This document shows positions 1-6,214 of a DNA stretch of 31,076 nucleotides, one piece after another. The translations under genes were made by a program, and so were the position numbers. This DNA is from Clostridiales bacterium UBA6363. GTDB taxonomy: Bacteria > Bacillota > Clostridia > UBA1381. The stretch is from NCBI GenBank assembly GCA_002438865.1, contig DJRJ01000034.1:1-31076 (forward strand), read 5' to 3'. How positions within the stretch are numbered: the stretch's first letter is position 1; each line of letters starts with the position of its first letter. The notes beneath the pieces are model-generated. The model worked only from the letters and a program-made list of their open reading frames with translations. It was not told the origin of the DNA and made no database searches.

Positions 1-30
1 GGTTAGCACCTCAAACTCCCAAAAACAAAG

Positions 31-56
31 CAGACAAACCTCAAACGGTTTGTCTG
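31..56. other. Small hairpin upstream of terminator
   Basis: A perfect 10-bp inverted repeat is visible: CAGACAAACC at 31-40 and GGTTTGTCTG at 47-56, with a 6-base loop. It directly precedes a stronger terminator hairpin. It probably belongs to the 3' end of a plus-strand transcript that begins outside the window; no coding sequence is supported in 1-142. Confidence 0.5.
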
Positions 57-63
57 AGTCTGT

Positions 64-104
64 AATGCCTCAAAATGAAATCATTTTGAGGCATTTTATT
101 TTAG
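64..104 (+). terminator. Rho-independent terminator (plus strand)
   Basis: The arms AATGCCTCAAAATGA (64-78) and TCATTTTGAGGCATT (81-95) form a 15-bp stem followed by TTTATTTTA. The T-rich tract lies only on the plus-strand side, so it best terminates an upstream plus-strand gene outside the window, although it also sits just beyond the 3' end of mnmA. Confidence 0.75.
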
Positions 105-142
105 AATTGCAGAAAAACAGTTTATTCATAGCATAAAGCGTT

Positions 143-1216
143 CTATCGTATTGTTCCGCCGCCTATGACGGTATCCCCGTCATACAATACGGCGGCTTGT
201 CCTTTTGTTACGGCTCGCTGCGGCTCGTCAAATTCCAGCGTGAACGAGTCCTCGCCGACGCCGATAACCGTGGCAGGCTGTTCCGTCTGCCTGTAGCGTA
301 TTTTTGCACAGAGCCGCATACCCTCGTAAAGCTCGCTCACCGATATAAGGTTTACATTGTCGGCGGTAAGCGTTTTTGAAAACAAGCCGTCGTTGTCGGA
401 AAGTATAACCGTGTTGTCCGAGGGGCGCACTTCTTTCACATACAAAGGCGTGTCGTGCGCTATGCCGAGCCCCTTGCGCTGACCGACCGTGTAATATATT
501 ATGCCTTTGTGTTCGCCAAGTATATTTCCGTCCGTGTCCTTGAAATATCCGTGCGGATATTCCTTTCCCGTGTGCCTTTTTATAAAATCGGCATACGAGC
601 CGTTTTGCACAAAGCAAATATCCTGGCTGTCGTGCTTTTTTGCATTGATAAAGCCGTGTTTTTCGGCAATTTTCCGCACCTCGGATTTTTCCATACCGCC
701 GAGCGGAAACATCGTGTGCGCAAGCTGTTCCTGCGTCATTGAGTACAGGACATAACTCTGATCCTTTGTGCTGTCAACGGCTTTCTTTAAAATGTATCGG
801 CGGCTTTTTTCGTCAAATTCTATGCGTGCATAATGACCTGTCACGATGTAATCGTAGCCGAGTTCACGTGAACGCTGAAACATCTTGTCAAATTTAAGGT
901 ATCTGTTGCAGTCTATGCAGGGGTTGGGCGTTCTGCCGTTTTCATAGTCGGATATAAAGCGGTCGATTACGTCCGTGCCGAACCGCTCCGTAAAATTAAA
1001 CACATAATGCTGCATACCGAGCGACAGCGAAACACTGCGTGCGTCTTCCACGTCCTCAAGCGAACAGCACGATTTTGCACGTGACTCGCCTATATCCTCG
1101 TTGTTAAACAGCTTCATTGTTGCGCCTATGCATTTAAAGCCTTTTTCTTTCATAATGAGCGCCGCAACGCTTGAATCCACGCCGCCGCTCATTGCGATAA
1201 TCGCCGTTTTTGTCAT
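143..1216 (-). CDS. mnmA: tRNA-specific 2-thiouridylase MnmA (TrmU)
   Basis: MnmA catalyses ATP-dependent 2-thiolation of the wobble uridine (U34) of tRNA-Lys, -Glu and -Gln in the cytoplasm, taking sulfur from a cysteine desulfurase relay. Near the N terminus there is a PP-loop SGGVDSS that activates the tRNA by adenylation. The two expected catalytic cysteines are in NPCIDCNR and SQDICFVQ, and the C-terminal beta-barrel carries YYTVGQRKGLGI. I chose the ATG at 1216 (MTKTAIIAMSGGVDSS, 357 residues, the usual family length) because GGAG lies about 8 bases upstream. The longer reading to 1351 would overlap nadA and adds a non-homologous tail. It is the last gene of a minus-strand operon after nadA, 19 bases downstream of it. 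The identification is secure from the motifs. Confidence 0.96.
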   Translation of the reverse strand: MTKTAIIAMSGGVDSSVAALIMKEKGFKCIGATMKLFNNEDIGESRAKSCCSLEDVEDARSVSLSLGMQHYVFNFTERFGTDVIDRFISDYENGRTPNPCIDCNRYLKFDKMFQRSRELGYDYIVTGHYARIEFDEKSRRYILKKAVDSTKDQSYVLYSMTQEQLAHTMFPLGGMEKSEVRKIAEKHGFINAKKHDSQDICFVQNGSYADFIKRHTGKEYPHGYFKDTDGNILGEHKGIIYYTVGQRKGLGIAHDTPLYVKEVRPSDNTVILSDNDGLFSKTLTADNVNLISVSELYEGMRLCAKIRYRQTEQPATVIGVGEDSFTLEFDEPQRAVTKGQAAVLYDGDTVIGGGTIR

Positions 1217-1235
1217 TTCAGTCTCCATTTCATTT

Positions 1236-2153
1236 TTATCCGCCAAGCTCAACCATTTTGTCAATGCATCTGCGTGCCTTTGCGGCGGTTTCGCTGTCAA
1301 TGCATATTTCCTCGCCGCCCTCGCCCGTGATTGCGTGAAGCACGTCCGCAAGCGTGGTTGATTTCATATTCGGGCATATAAGATTTTTTGAAAGCGGATA
1401 AAATAATTTGTCGGGGCATTTGTAGGATAAATGTTCCGCAATGCTTATTTCCGTTCCTATTATAAATTCCCTGCGGTCCGATTTTTCCGCATACGCCATA
1501 ATTCCCGATGTTGAACCGGCATAGTCGGCAAGCTCCGTAACCTCCGGCATACATTCGGGGTGTACAAGCACCTCCGCATTCGGGTGCAGTCGGCGTGCCT
1601 CACGTACTTCTGCGGCTGATATGCGTGCATGAATGGGACAGCCGCCATGCAAAAGCTTGAAATTCTTTTCGGGAATTTGCTTGGAAACGTAATCGCCAAG
1701 GTTGCAGTCGGGAATGAAAAGAATATTCTTTTCGGGCATTTTGCGTATTATGTTTACGGCGGACGATGAGGTTACGCATACGTCGCTTATGGTTTTTAAA
1801 TCCGCAGTGGTGTTGATGTATGCGACAACGGCATAGCCTGGCAGAGTTTTTTTGATTTCCTCTATTATTTCTTTGTCCATCTGCTCCGCCATGGGACAGC
1901 CTGCAATCGGATTTGCGAGCAAAACACGTTTTTGCGGCGATAAAAGCTTTACCGTTTCAGCCATAAACCGCACTCCGCACATAAGCACCGTGCTTTGCCG
2001 AGCCGTTTTCGCTTTCACGCTCAATTGGTAAGAGTCGCCCGTAAAATCGGCAATCTCGGTAATTTCGTGAGCCTGATAGCTGTGCGCAAGAATACAGACG
2101 TCCTTTTCTTTTTTCAGTTCGAGTATTTTGTTTTGCAGTTCGGCTATGTTCAT
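1236..2153 (-). CDS. nadA: Quinolinate synthase NadA
   Basis: NadA condenses iminoaspartate with dihydroxyacetone phosphate to quinolinate, a de novo NAD precursor, using an oxygen-sensitive [4Fe-4S] cluster. The protein of 305 residues is in the range of the short NadA type. The three expected cluster cysteines are seen in VLMCGVRFMAE, VHPECMPEV and NLICPNMK. The family signature HSYQAHEI lies near the N terminus and GSTSGI after the second cysteine. Its ATG overlaps the stop of the upstream HD-domain gene by 4 bases (ATGA), indicating translational coupling; mnmA follows. No nadB or nadC is in this window, so the iminoaspartate source and the next pathway step must be encoded elsewhere. NadD, a later step, is in a different operon at 11292. 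Confidence 0.96.
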   Translation of the reverse strand: MNIAELQNKILELKKEKDVCILAHSYQAHEITEIADFTGDSYQLSVKAKTARQSTVLMCGVRFMAETVKLLSPQKRVLLANPIAGCPMAEQMDKEIIEEIKKTLPGYAVVAYINTTADLKTISDVCVTSSSAVNIIRKMPEKNILFIPDCNLGDYVSKQIPEKNFKLLHGGCPIHARISAAEVREARRLHPNAEVLVHPECMPEVTELADYAGSTSGIMAYAEKSDRREFIIGTEISIAEHLSYKCPDKLFYPLSKNLICPNMKSTTLADVLHAITGEGGEEICIDSETAAKARRCIDKMVELGG

Positions 2154-2719
2154 TTCATTCTCCGCTCCACGTCCTCTTCGCAGCTGCGCATGGCGAGAAT
2201 GGTTTGTTCTATCAGCTTGTCAAGCTTCCAGCCGAGCATTTGTGCTCCACGCTCTATTACTTCACGTGAACAGCCTGCGGCAAACTTGGCATTTTTGTAT
2301 TTCTTCTTTACCGATTTTAACTCCATGTCGGCAACACTTTTCGACGGGCGCATAAGAGCAACTGCGCCGATAAGTCCCGTAAGTTCGTCCGTTGCGTACA
2401 ATACCTTTTCCATTTCGTGAACAGGTTCAACGTCAACGGTAAGCTTGTAGCCGTGGCTTGCAACGGCGTGTATGAGCTTTTCGTCAATGTTTCGCTCACG
2501 CATAATCTCCTGTTCCTTTATGCAATGCTCCTCGGGGAACTGTTCAAAATCAAGGTCGTGCAGAAGTCCCGCAATACCCCAGAAATCCTCCTCATCTCCG
2601 TAACCGAGCTCCTTTGCGTACCAGCGCATAACGCCCTCAACGGTAAGTGCGTGCTTAAGGTGAAATTCATCCTTATTATACTCCGTAAGCAAATCCCACG
2701 CTTCATCTCTTGTTATCAT
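2150..2719 (-). CDS. HD-domain phosphohydrolase-like protein
   Basis: This 189-residue cytoplasmic protein has an HD-type metal-dependent phosphohydrolase core: His in KHALTVEGVMRWYA, the diagnostic HD pair in AGLLHDLDFEQ, and a later His in AVASHGYK, followed by a downstream Asp in YATDELTGL. This is the order of metal ligands in HD proteins. The substrate cannot be read from the sequence. Relatives are often annotated simply as HDIG or HD-domain hydrolases. It is the first gene of the operon with nadA and mnmA, with AGGAGG about 7 bases before the ATG at 2719. Coupling to nadA by a 4-base overlap hints at co-production but does not show a role in NAD metabolism. Confidence 0.85.
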   Translation of the reverse strand: MITRDEAWDLLTEYNKDEFHLKHALTVEGVMRWYAKELGYGDEEDFWGIAGLLHDLDFEQFPEEHCIKEQEIMRERNIDEKLIHAVASHGYKLTVDVEPVHEMEKVLYATDELTGLIGAVALMRPSKSVADMELKSVKKKYKNAKFAAGCSREVIERGAQMLGWKLDKLIEQTILAMRSCEEDVERRMK

Positions 2720-2757
2720 AAAAACCGCCTCCTATAAATCCTATCTATTTAATAAGA

Positions 2758-2786
2758 ATTATATATTGTTTGTGCTTTTTTGTCAA
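2758..2786 (-). promoter_or_regulatory. Promoter of the HD-nadA-mnmA operon
   Basis: On the minus strand TTGACA (2786-2781) and TATAAT (2763-2758) are separated by exactly 17 bases. It lies about 40 bases upstream of the HD-domain gene start and is back to back with the cysK promoter. Confidence 0.85.
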
Positions 2787-2809
2787 GTAAAAAAATTTTA
2801 AAAAAAGTC

Positions 2810-2838
2810 TTGACAAAGGAAAATAAAGGTGCTATAAT
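2810..2838 (+). promoter_or_regulatory. Promoter of leader peptide-cysK
   Basis: A consensus sigma-A promoter is seen: TTGACA (2810-2815), a 17-base spacer, and TATAAT (2833-2838). The predicted transcript begins near 2845, inside the dyad at 2839-2863. Confidence 0.88.
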
Positions 2839-2863
2839 AATACCTACAAAGCATATAGGAATT
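2839..2863. promoter_or_regulatory. Candidate operator dyad of cysK (CymR/Rrf2-like)
   Basis: AATACCTA (2839-2846) and TAGGAATT (2856-2863) form an inverted repeat matching at 7 of 8 positions across a 9-base gap. It directly abuts the -10 box and covers the expected start site, an ideal repressor position. Rrf2-family CymR regulates cysteine genes in Firmicutes; the assignment to that family is inference. A related half-site occurs in the promoter of the Rrf2 gene at 6194-6202. Confidence 0.55.
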
Positions 2864-2887
2864 AAGGAAATACAATGAGGTGGTAAA

Positions 2888-2920
2888 ATGATTATACCAA
2901 AAGAACGATGTTGGCGCTGA
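2888..2920 (+). CDS. Putative cysK leader peptide (10 codons, ends CWR)
   Basis: An ATG at 2888, preceded by a strong GAGGTGG ribosome site 4 bases upstream, opens a 10-codon frame encoding MIIPKERCWR and ends at TGA 2918-2920. It lies between the cysK promoter and the cysK start (41 bases to the cysK ATG). The ribosome site is stronger than that of cysK itself and the peptide carries a Cys codon third from the end, which fits a cysteine-sensing leader peptide for a cysteine synthase gene. No classical terminator/antiterminator pair is visible between leader and cysK, so the mechanism, if any, is not shown. It could be fortuitous. Confidence 0.5.
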   Translation: MIIPKERCWR

Positions 2921-2961
2921 AATAGAATAAAAATATGTTTGATAATGAAAGGAAGATTACA

Positions 2962-3891
2962 ATGAAAGTTTATGAAAAAATTACTGATTTAATAGGAAAT
3001 ACACCGCTCTTAGAGCTTAAAAATTACGAAAAGGAAAACGGACTTGAGGCAACTGTATTGGGAAAGCTTGAATATTTCAATCCCGCCGGAAGCGTAAAGG
3101 ACAGAATTGCACAGGCAATGATAAGCGATGCGGAAAGCAAAGGTCTTTTGAAAGAAGGTTCGGTAATAATCGAACCGACAAGCGGAAATACGGGAATAGG
3201 TCTTGCGGCTGTTGCGGCGTCAAAGGGATATAAAATAATTCTTACAATGCCCGAAACAATGAGCGTTGAGCGCAGAAACCTGTTAAAGGCATACGGTGCG
3301 GAGCTTGTTCTTACGGACGGCGCAAAGGGAATGAAGGGCGCTATCGCAAAGGCGGAGGAACTTGCTAAGGAAACGCCGAACAGCTTTATTCCGAGCCAGT
3401 TCACCAATATGGCAAACCCGAAAACCCACGAGGCGTCAACAGGTCCCGAAATATGGAACGATACGGACGGCAAGGTTGATATATTCGTTGCAGGCGTAGG
3501 CACGGGCGGTACGGTTTCGGGCGTAGGCAGATACCTCAAATCGAAAAACCCGAATGTTAAGGTGGTTGCTGTTGAGCCGGCAGGTTCGCCCGTACTTTCA
3601 AAGGGAACTCCCGGACCGCACAAGATACAGGGCATAGGCGCAGGTTTTGTGCCGGAAACGCTTGATACAAAGGTTTATGACGAGATAATAGCCGTTGAAA
3701 ACGAGGACGCATTCAAAACAGGCCGCACACTTGCAAGAAAAGAAGGCTTGCTTGTCGGTATTTCATCGGGTGCGGCTGTGTATGCGGCAACAGAGCTTGC
3801 AAAGCGCCCCGAAAATAAGGGAAAGGTTATTGTTGCACTGCTCCCCGATACGGGCGACAGATACCTCTCAACCCCGATGTTTGCAGAATAA
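2962..3891 (+). CDS. cysK: Cysteine synthase A (O-acetylserine sulfhydrylase)
   Basis: CysK is a cytoplasmic PLP enzyme that makes L-cysteine from O-acetylserine and sulfide. The protein has the PLP lysine at about residue 46 in NPAGSVKDR, the substrate loop TSGNTG, and the phosphate-binding glycine loop [10 protein letters not shown], all typical of the family. I start at the ATG at 2962 ([19 protein letters not shown], 309 residues) because AAGGAAG lies just upstream and residues 1-15 match the canonical N terminus. An in-frame ATG at 2935 adds 9 residues without a ribosome site. The gene is monocistronic behind its own promoter, a dyad and a short leader peptide, suggesting control by cysteine or sulfur status. 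No cysE is visible nearby. Confidence 0.96.
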   Translation: MKVYEKITDLIGNTPLLELKNYEKENGLEATVLGKLEYFNPAGSVKDRIAQAMISDAESKGLLKEGSVIIEPTSGNTGIGLAAVAASKGYKIILTMPETMSVERRNLLKAYGAELVLTDGAKGMKGAIAKAEELAKETPNSFIPSQFTNMANPKTHEASTGPEIWNDTDGKVDIFVAGVGTGGTVSGVGRYLKSKNPNVKVVAVEPAGSPVLSKGTPGPHKIQGIGAGFVPETLDTKVYDEIIAVENEDAFKTGRTLARKEGLLVGISSGAAVYAATELAKRPENKGKVIVALLPDTGDRYLSTPMFAE

Positions 3892-4162
3892 CGGGATGTT
3901 AAAAAAGTCCGGATCGCAAAAAGAGGTAAGGCAAGGAGCGAATTTTGATTAAAAACATAATATGTTTTGGTAGAAAAATCTCATGTTAATCGATTTTTCA
4001 GACGATATAAATCTTTTTGCTACGAACAAAACGAACCCTCGGAGTACCTATGTACGCCGTCGGGTTCGTTTTGTCCGTTCCGGAGCTTTTTTTCCTATCC
4101 CTCGTCTTGTCCTATCCCTAATCACGCAAAACCGAAATACACATTGCACGTGATATTGTTTC
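3892..4162. other. Intergenic region after cysK
   Basis: No convincing gene lies here. An 8-bp stem GAAAAATC (3973-3980) / GATTTTTC (3992-3999) could act as a weak terminator for cysK. The large hairpin at 4026-4074 is described separately. The rest is low-complexity or T-rich sequence leading into the repeat cluster. Confidence 0.5.
4026..4074. repeat. 49-nt extended inverted repeat
   Basis: ACAAAACGAACCC (4026-4038) pairs perfectly with GGGTTCGTTTTGT (4062-4074). The interior continues as CGG/CCG and GTAC/GTAC stems around a CTAT loop (4048-4051), with only small mismatches. No T-tract follows directly, so it is not an ordinary terminator. It could be a mobile palindromic repeat or a processed RNA hairpin. 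Confidence 0.6.
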
Positions 4163-4440
4163 GGGTCGATGAGGGCATCGACCCCTACGGATTTGCGAAA
4201 CCGTACACTGTAGGGCAGGGGATTGTCTCCTGCCGAAATGCACGTGATTTTTCTGTATGTTTGCAATTTACGGTAGGGGACGATGCCTTTCATCGTCCCG
4301 AGTGCACATTGCATAGAATAATATTCAGGGTCGATGAGGGCATCGACCCCTACGGATGCGTTTACAATAATTGCAAAGCGTACTGCTCCAAATCAACGCC
4401 ACGCCCCGTAGGGCAGGGGCTTGCTCCTGCCGAAATGCAC
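4163..4440. repeat. Cluster of GTAGGG-type hairpin repeats (upstream of SLH gene)
   Basis: Five hairpin units occur in order. A1 is at 4163-4191 (GGGTCGAT/ATCGACCC stem), B1 at 4210-4246 (GGCAGG/CCTGCC stem), C1 at 4271-4303 (GGGACGATG/CATCGTCCC stem), A2 at 4328-4357 and B2 at 4408-4440. Each unit is bounded by GTAGGG or its complement CCCTAC. A-type units are the reverse complement of C-type units, with a paired A/T swap in the stem. The B-C-A block recurs after the SLH gene at 5491-5638. These are non-coding intergenic repeats; an apparent reading frame across them is an artefact. Confidence 0.8.
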
Positions 4441-4467
4441 GCCGTACGGGATTTGTTTGCATTTACG

Positions 4468-4490
4468 AAAAGCGGTTGCCGCTTTTTTTT
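4468..4490 (+). terminator. Rho-independent terminator before SLH promoter
   Basis: AAAAGCGG (4468-4475) and CCGCTTTT (4479-4486) form an 8-bp stem with a TTG loop and a run of eight T. It closes the repeat region and lies 2 bases before the -35 box of the SLH gene, so it insulates that gene from read-through. Confidence 0.85.
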
Positions 4491-4491
4491 A

Positions 4492-4520
4492 TTGACAAAA
4501 AACGGCAAAAATGATAAAAT
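4492..4520 (+). promoter_or_regulatory. Promoter of the SLH gene
   Basis: TTGACA (4492-4497), a 17-base spacer and TAAAAT (4515-4520) are seen. The ATG follows at 4555 behind AGGGGG. Confidence 0.8.
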
Positions 4521-4554
4521 GAAAGCACTAAATATATTATAGGGGGATATTCAT

Positions 4555-5460
4555 ATGAATATTAAAAAATTAACGGCGGCGGTTTTGGCGTCGTCAATGC
4601 TGATGTCGGCAAGCGCATTTGCGTACACCGACTTCGAGGACACCGACAGCACACGTCTTTTATCGGCTTTCGGCATTATGTCGGGTTATGACGAAAACAC
4701 CTTTGCACCGAATGATTATCTTACACGTTCGCAAGTGGTTAAGATAGTTGTAAGTCCGCTGATATACGGCGAGGGCGGAAGTGCGCTCAGATCGGGCGGT
4801 ATGGAAATAAACGATGTTGACGTGAACAACTGGGCGTACGGTTACTGGCAGCAAGCGCTGAACAAAGGAATTATCAACGGTTTCGGTGACGGCGGTGTTC
4901 ACCCCGATGAAAATGTCACATATGCGCAGCTGGCAAAAATGCTTGTTGTTGCAGTCGGTTATTCGTCGAGAGCAGAAGGAAACGGCGGTTATCCGCTGGG
5001 ATATGCAGATACAGGGAGCCGCTTAAGAATTTTAGATAATGAAACCTATCAAAAGGCAAGAAAAGGCGAAGTGCCCATTACGAGAAAGGAAGCTGCGGAA
5101 ATGATGGCAAATGCGCTTAACGTGCCTTTGAAAAAGGCAATCGGCGTGCAATATAACGATCGCAAGGGAGCTATGGAGTTTAATTATGAGGAGTGCGACG
5201 GATTGGATGGCAGACCGTATACAACTCTGATTGAGGAAATGGGCGCATATCGGGCAAACGTATCCGTTAAAAGTGTTGATGGCGGTTACGCAACTCTTAA
5301 AGTAAACAGTTCAAAGAATTTCGAGAACGAAAAGTATGACGGAAGTGAAAATAAGGAAATCAAAGTTTCGCTCGGCAATCTCACATTGGAGAACGGCAAA
5401 GAATATAACGTAATTATAGAGCCGAAGGACGGAGAATATAATTTAAAATTCGTGTATTGA
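4555..5460 (+). CDS. Secreted S-layer-homology (SLH) domain protein
   Basis: This 301-residue protein starts with a Sec signal peptide (a basic MNIKK, a hydrophobic stretch, then an Ala-rich cleavage region SASAFA). Three SLH-like segments follow: about residues 24-70 (FEDTD...GYDENTFAPNDYLTRSQ), 85-135 (NNWAYGYWQQALNKGIINGF) and 140-190 (ending in ITRKEAAEMMANALN). SLH domains bind pyruvylated secondary cell-wall polymers, so the protein should sit on the cell surface. The last ~100 residues are a separate beta-rich domain I do not recognise, ending in a short repeat-like KEIKVSLGNLTLENGKEYNV. The gene stands alone between two clusters of hairpin repeats, behind its own promoter and an upstream terminator. 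Its exact surface role is unknown. Confidence 0.88.
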   Translation: MNIKKLTAAVLASSMLMSASAFAYTDFEDTDSTRLLSAFGIMSGYDENTFAPNDYLTRSQVVKIVVSPLIYGEGGSALRSGGMEINDVDVNNWAYGYWQQALNKGIINGFGDGGVHPDENVTYAQLAKMLVVAVGYSSRAEGNGGYPLGYADTGSRLRILDNETYQKARKGEVPITRKEAAEMMANALNVPLKKAIGVQYNDRKGAMEFNYEECDGLDGRPYTTLIEEMGAYRANVSVKSVDGGYATLKVNSSKNFENEKYDGSENKEIKVSLGNLTLENGKEYNVIIEPKDGEYNLKFVY

Positions 5461-5490
5461 TGTGAGATTTAGCTGCGAAAACCGTATCCC

Positions 5491-5638
5491 GTAGGGCAGG
5501 GGCTTGCTCCTGCCGAAACGCCCGTGGTTTTTTTTGTATGTTTGCAATTTACGGTAGGGGACGATGCCTTTCATCGTCCCGAGTGTATATTGCATAGAAT
5601 AACATTTAGGGTCGATGAGGGCATCGACCCCTACGGAT
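5491..5638. repeat. Second GTAGGG-type hairpin repeat cluster (downstream of SLH gene)
   Basis: A B-C-A block repeats the arrangement at 4210-4357: B3 at 5491-5520, C2 at 5551-5583 and A3 at 5609-5638. The linker between B and C (GTATGTTTGCAATTTACGG) is also conserved between the two clusters, so this is duplication of a composite block, not independent hairpins. Confidence 0.8.
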
Positions 5639-5690
5639 CTGCGAAAACAATATGCCGCAGAGCAGGGAGGACATTGTGCCGAAAACGCAT

Positions 5691-5726
5691 AAACAAAGGG
5701 TGTTGCACAGGCAACACCCTTTGTTT
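5691..5726. terminator. Strong hairpin at rrf2 3' end (probable terminator)
   Basis: AAACAAAGGGTGTTGC (5691-5706) and GCAACACCCTTTGTTT (5711-5726) make a perfect 16-bp stem with a 4-base loop, overlapping the stop codon of the Rrf2 gene. T-tracts are weak on both sides, so a bidirectional terminator is likely but not certain. Confidence 0.7.
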
Positions 5727-6156
5727 ATATCATATAATCGTACTGGTTCTGGCTTTTGTCGAGAAGATCCTGGAGCGTTATGCTGTCAAGATAATCGTTT
5801 ATGACCTTATTAAGCCCCTTCCACAGCGGAAGCGTTATGCAGTTTCCGCTCCTTTCGCACATATTCGGGTCATCATCAAGGCACGCAACGGGCGAAAGGC
5901 TCCCCTCCGTTATCCGCAAAATATCTCCCACGGTGTACTTGTCGGGGGACTTTGCAAGCATATATCCGCCCTGATACCCTCTGTTCGTTTTCAATATGTC
6001 CGCTTTGTTGAGCATTGGGACAATCTGTTCAAGGTACTTTTTTGACACGTCCTGGCGCTCGGCTATATCCTTAAGCGAGATATATCCGTTGTTTCTGTGC
6101 TGTGCCAGATCGCACAGCATACGCAGGGCATATCTGCCCTTTGTCGATATTTTCAT
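5725..6156 (-). CDS. Rrf2-family transcriptional regulator (CymR/IscR-like)
   Basis: A 143-residue DNA-binding regulator of the Rrf2 family. It begins MKISTKGRYALRMLCDLA, the family's signature N terminus, with a winged helix including VSKKYLEQI and GYQGGYMLA. Three cysteines at about 92, 100 and 106 (ACLDDD...MCERSGNC) lie in the same region as the Fe-S ligands of IscR (92, 98, 104), so cluster binding is possible, with C-x7-C-x5-C spacing. Firmicute homologues include CymR (cysteine metabolism) and IscR. I start at the ATG at 6156 because AGGTG lies 7 bases upstream; a GTG three codons earlier falls inside that ribosome site. The gene has its own promoter starting right after the oxidoreductase stop. 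That promoter contains an ACCTAC half-site like the cysK dyad, suggesting autoregulation and control of cysK. Confidence 0.93.
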   Translation of the reverse strand: MKISTKGRYALRMLCDLAQHRNNGYISLKDIAERQDVSKKYLEQIVPMLNKADILKTNRGYQGGYMLAKSPDKYTVGDILRITEGSLSPVACLDDDPNMCERSGNCITLPLWKGLNKVINDYLDSITLQDLLDKSQNQYDYMI

Positions 6157-6176
6157 CAAAATCACCTCATAATACT

Positions 6177-6205
6177 ATAATAACATAGAATTAGTAGGTT
6201 TTCAA
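6177..6205 (-). promoter_or_regulatory. Promoter of the Rrf2 regulator with ACCTAC half-site
   Basis: On the minus strand TTGAAA (6205-6200), a 17-base spacer and TATTAT (6182-6177) are seen. AAAACCTAC (6202-6194) overlaps the -35/spacer and resembles AATACCTAC of the cysK operator. Confidence 0.7.
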
Positions 6206-6214
6206 GAGATTTGT

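Noticed and set aside
4163..4440. Repeat cluster as a CRISPR array
   Set aside because: Units differ in sequence and orientation, each carries its own hairpin, and there are no unique spacers or cas genes.
3967..4542. Long open frame (191 codons) between cysK and the SLH gene
   Set aside because: It reads through the hairpin repeats, the terminator and the next promoter; its repeated peptide phrases simply mirror the DNA repeats, and it has no ribosome site.
5524..6045. Open frame of 173 codons across the second repeat cluster
   Set aside because: It covers repeats, a terminator hairpin and then runs antisense through the Rrf2 gene.
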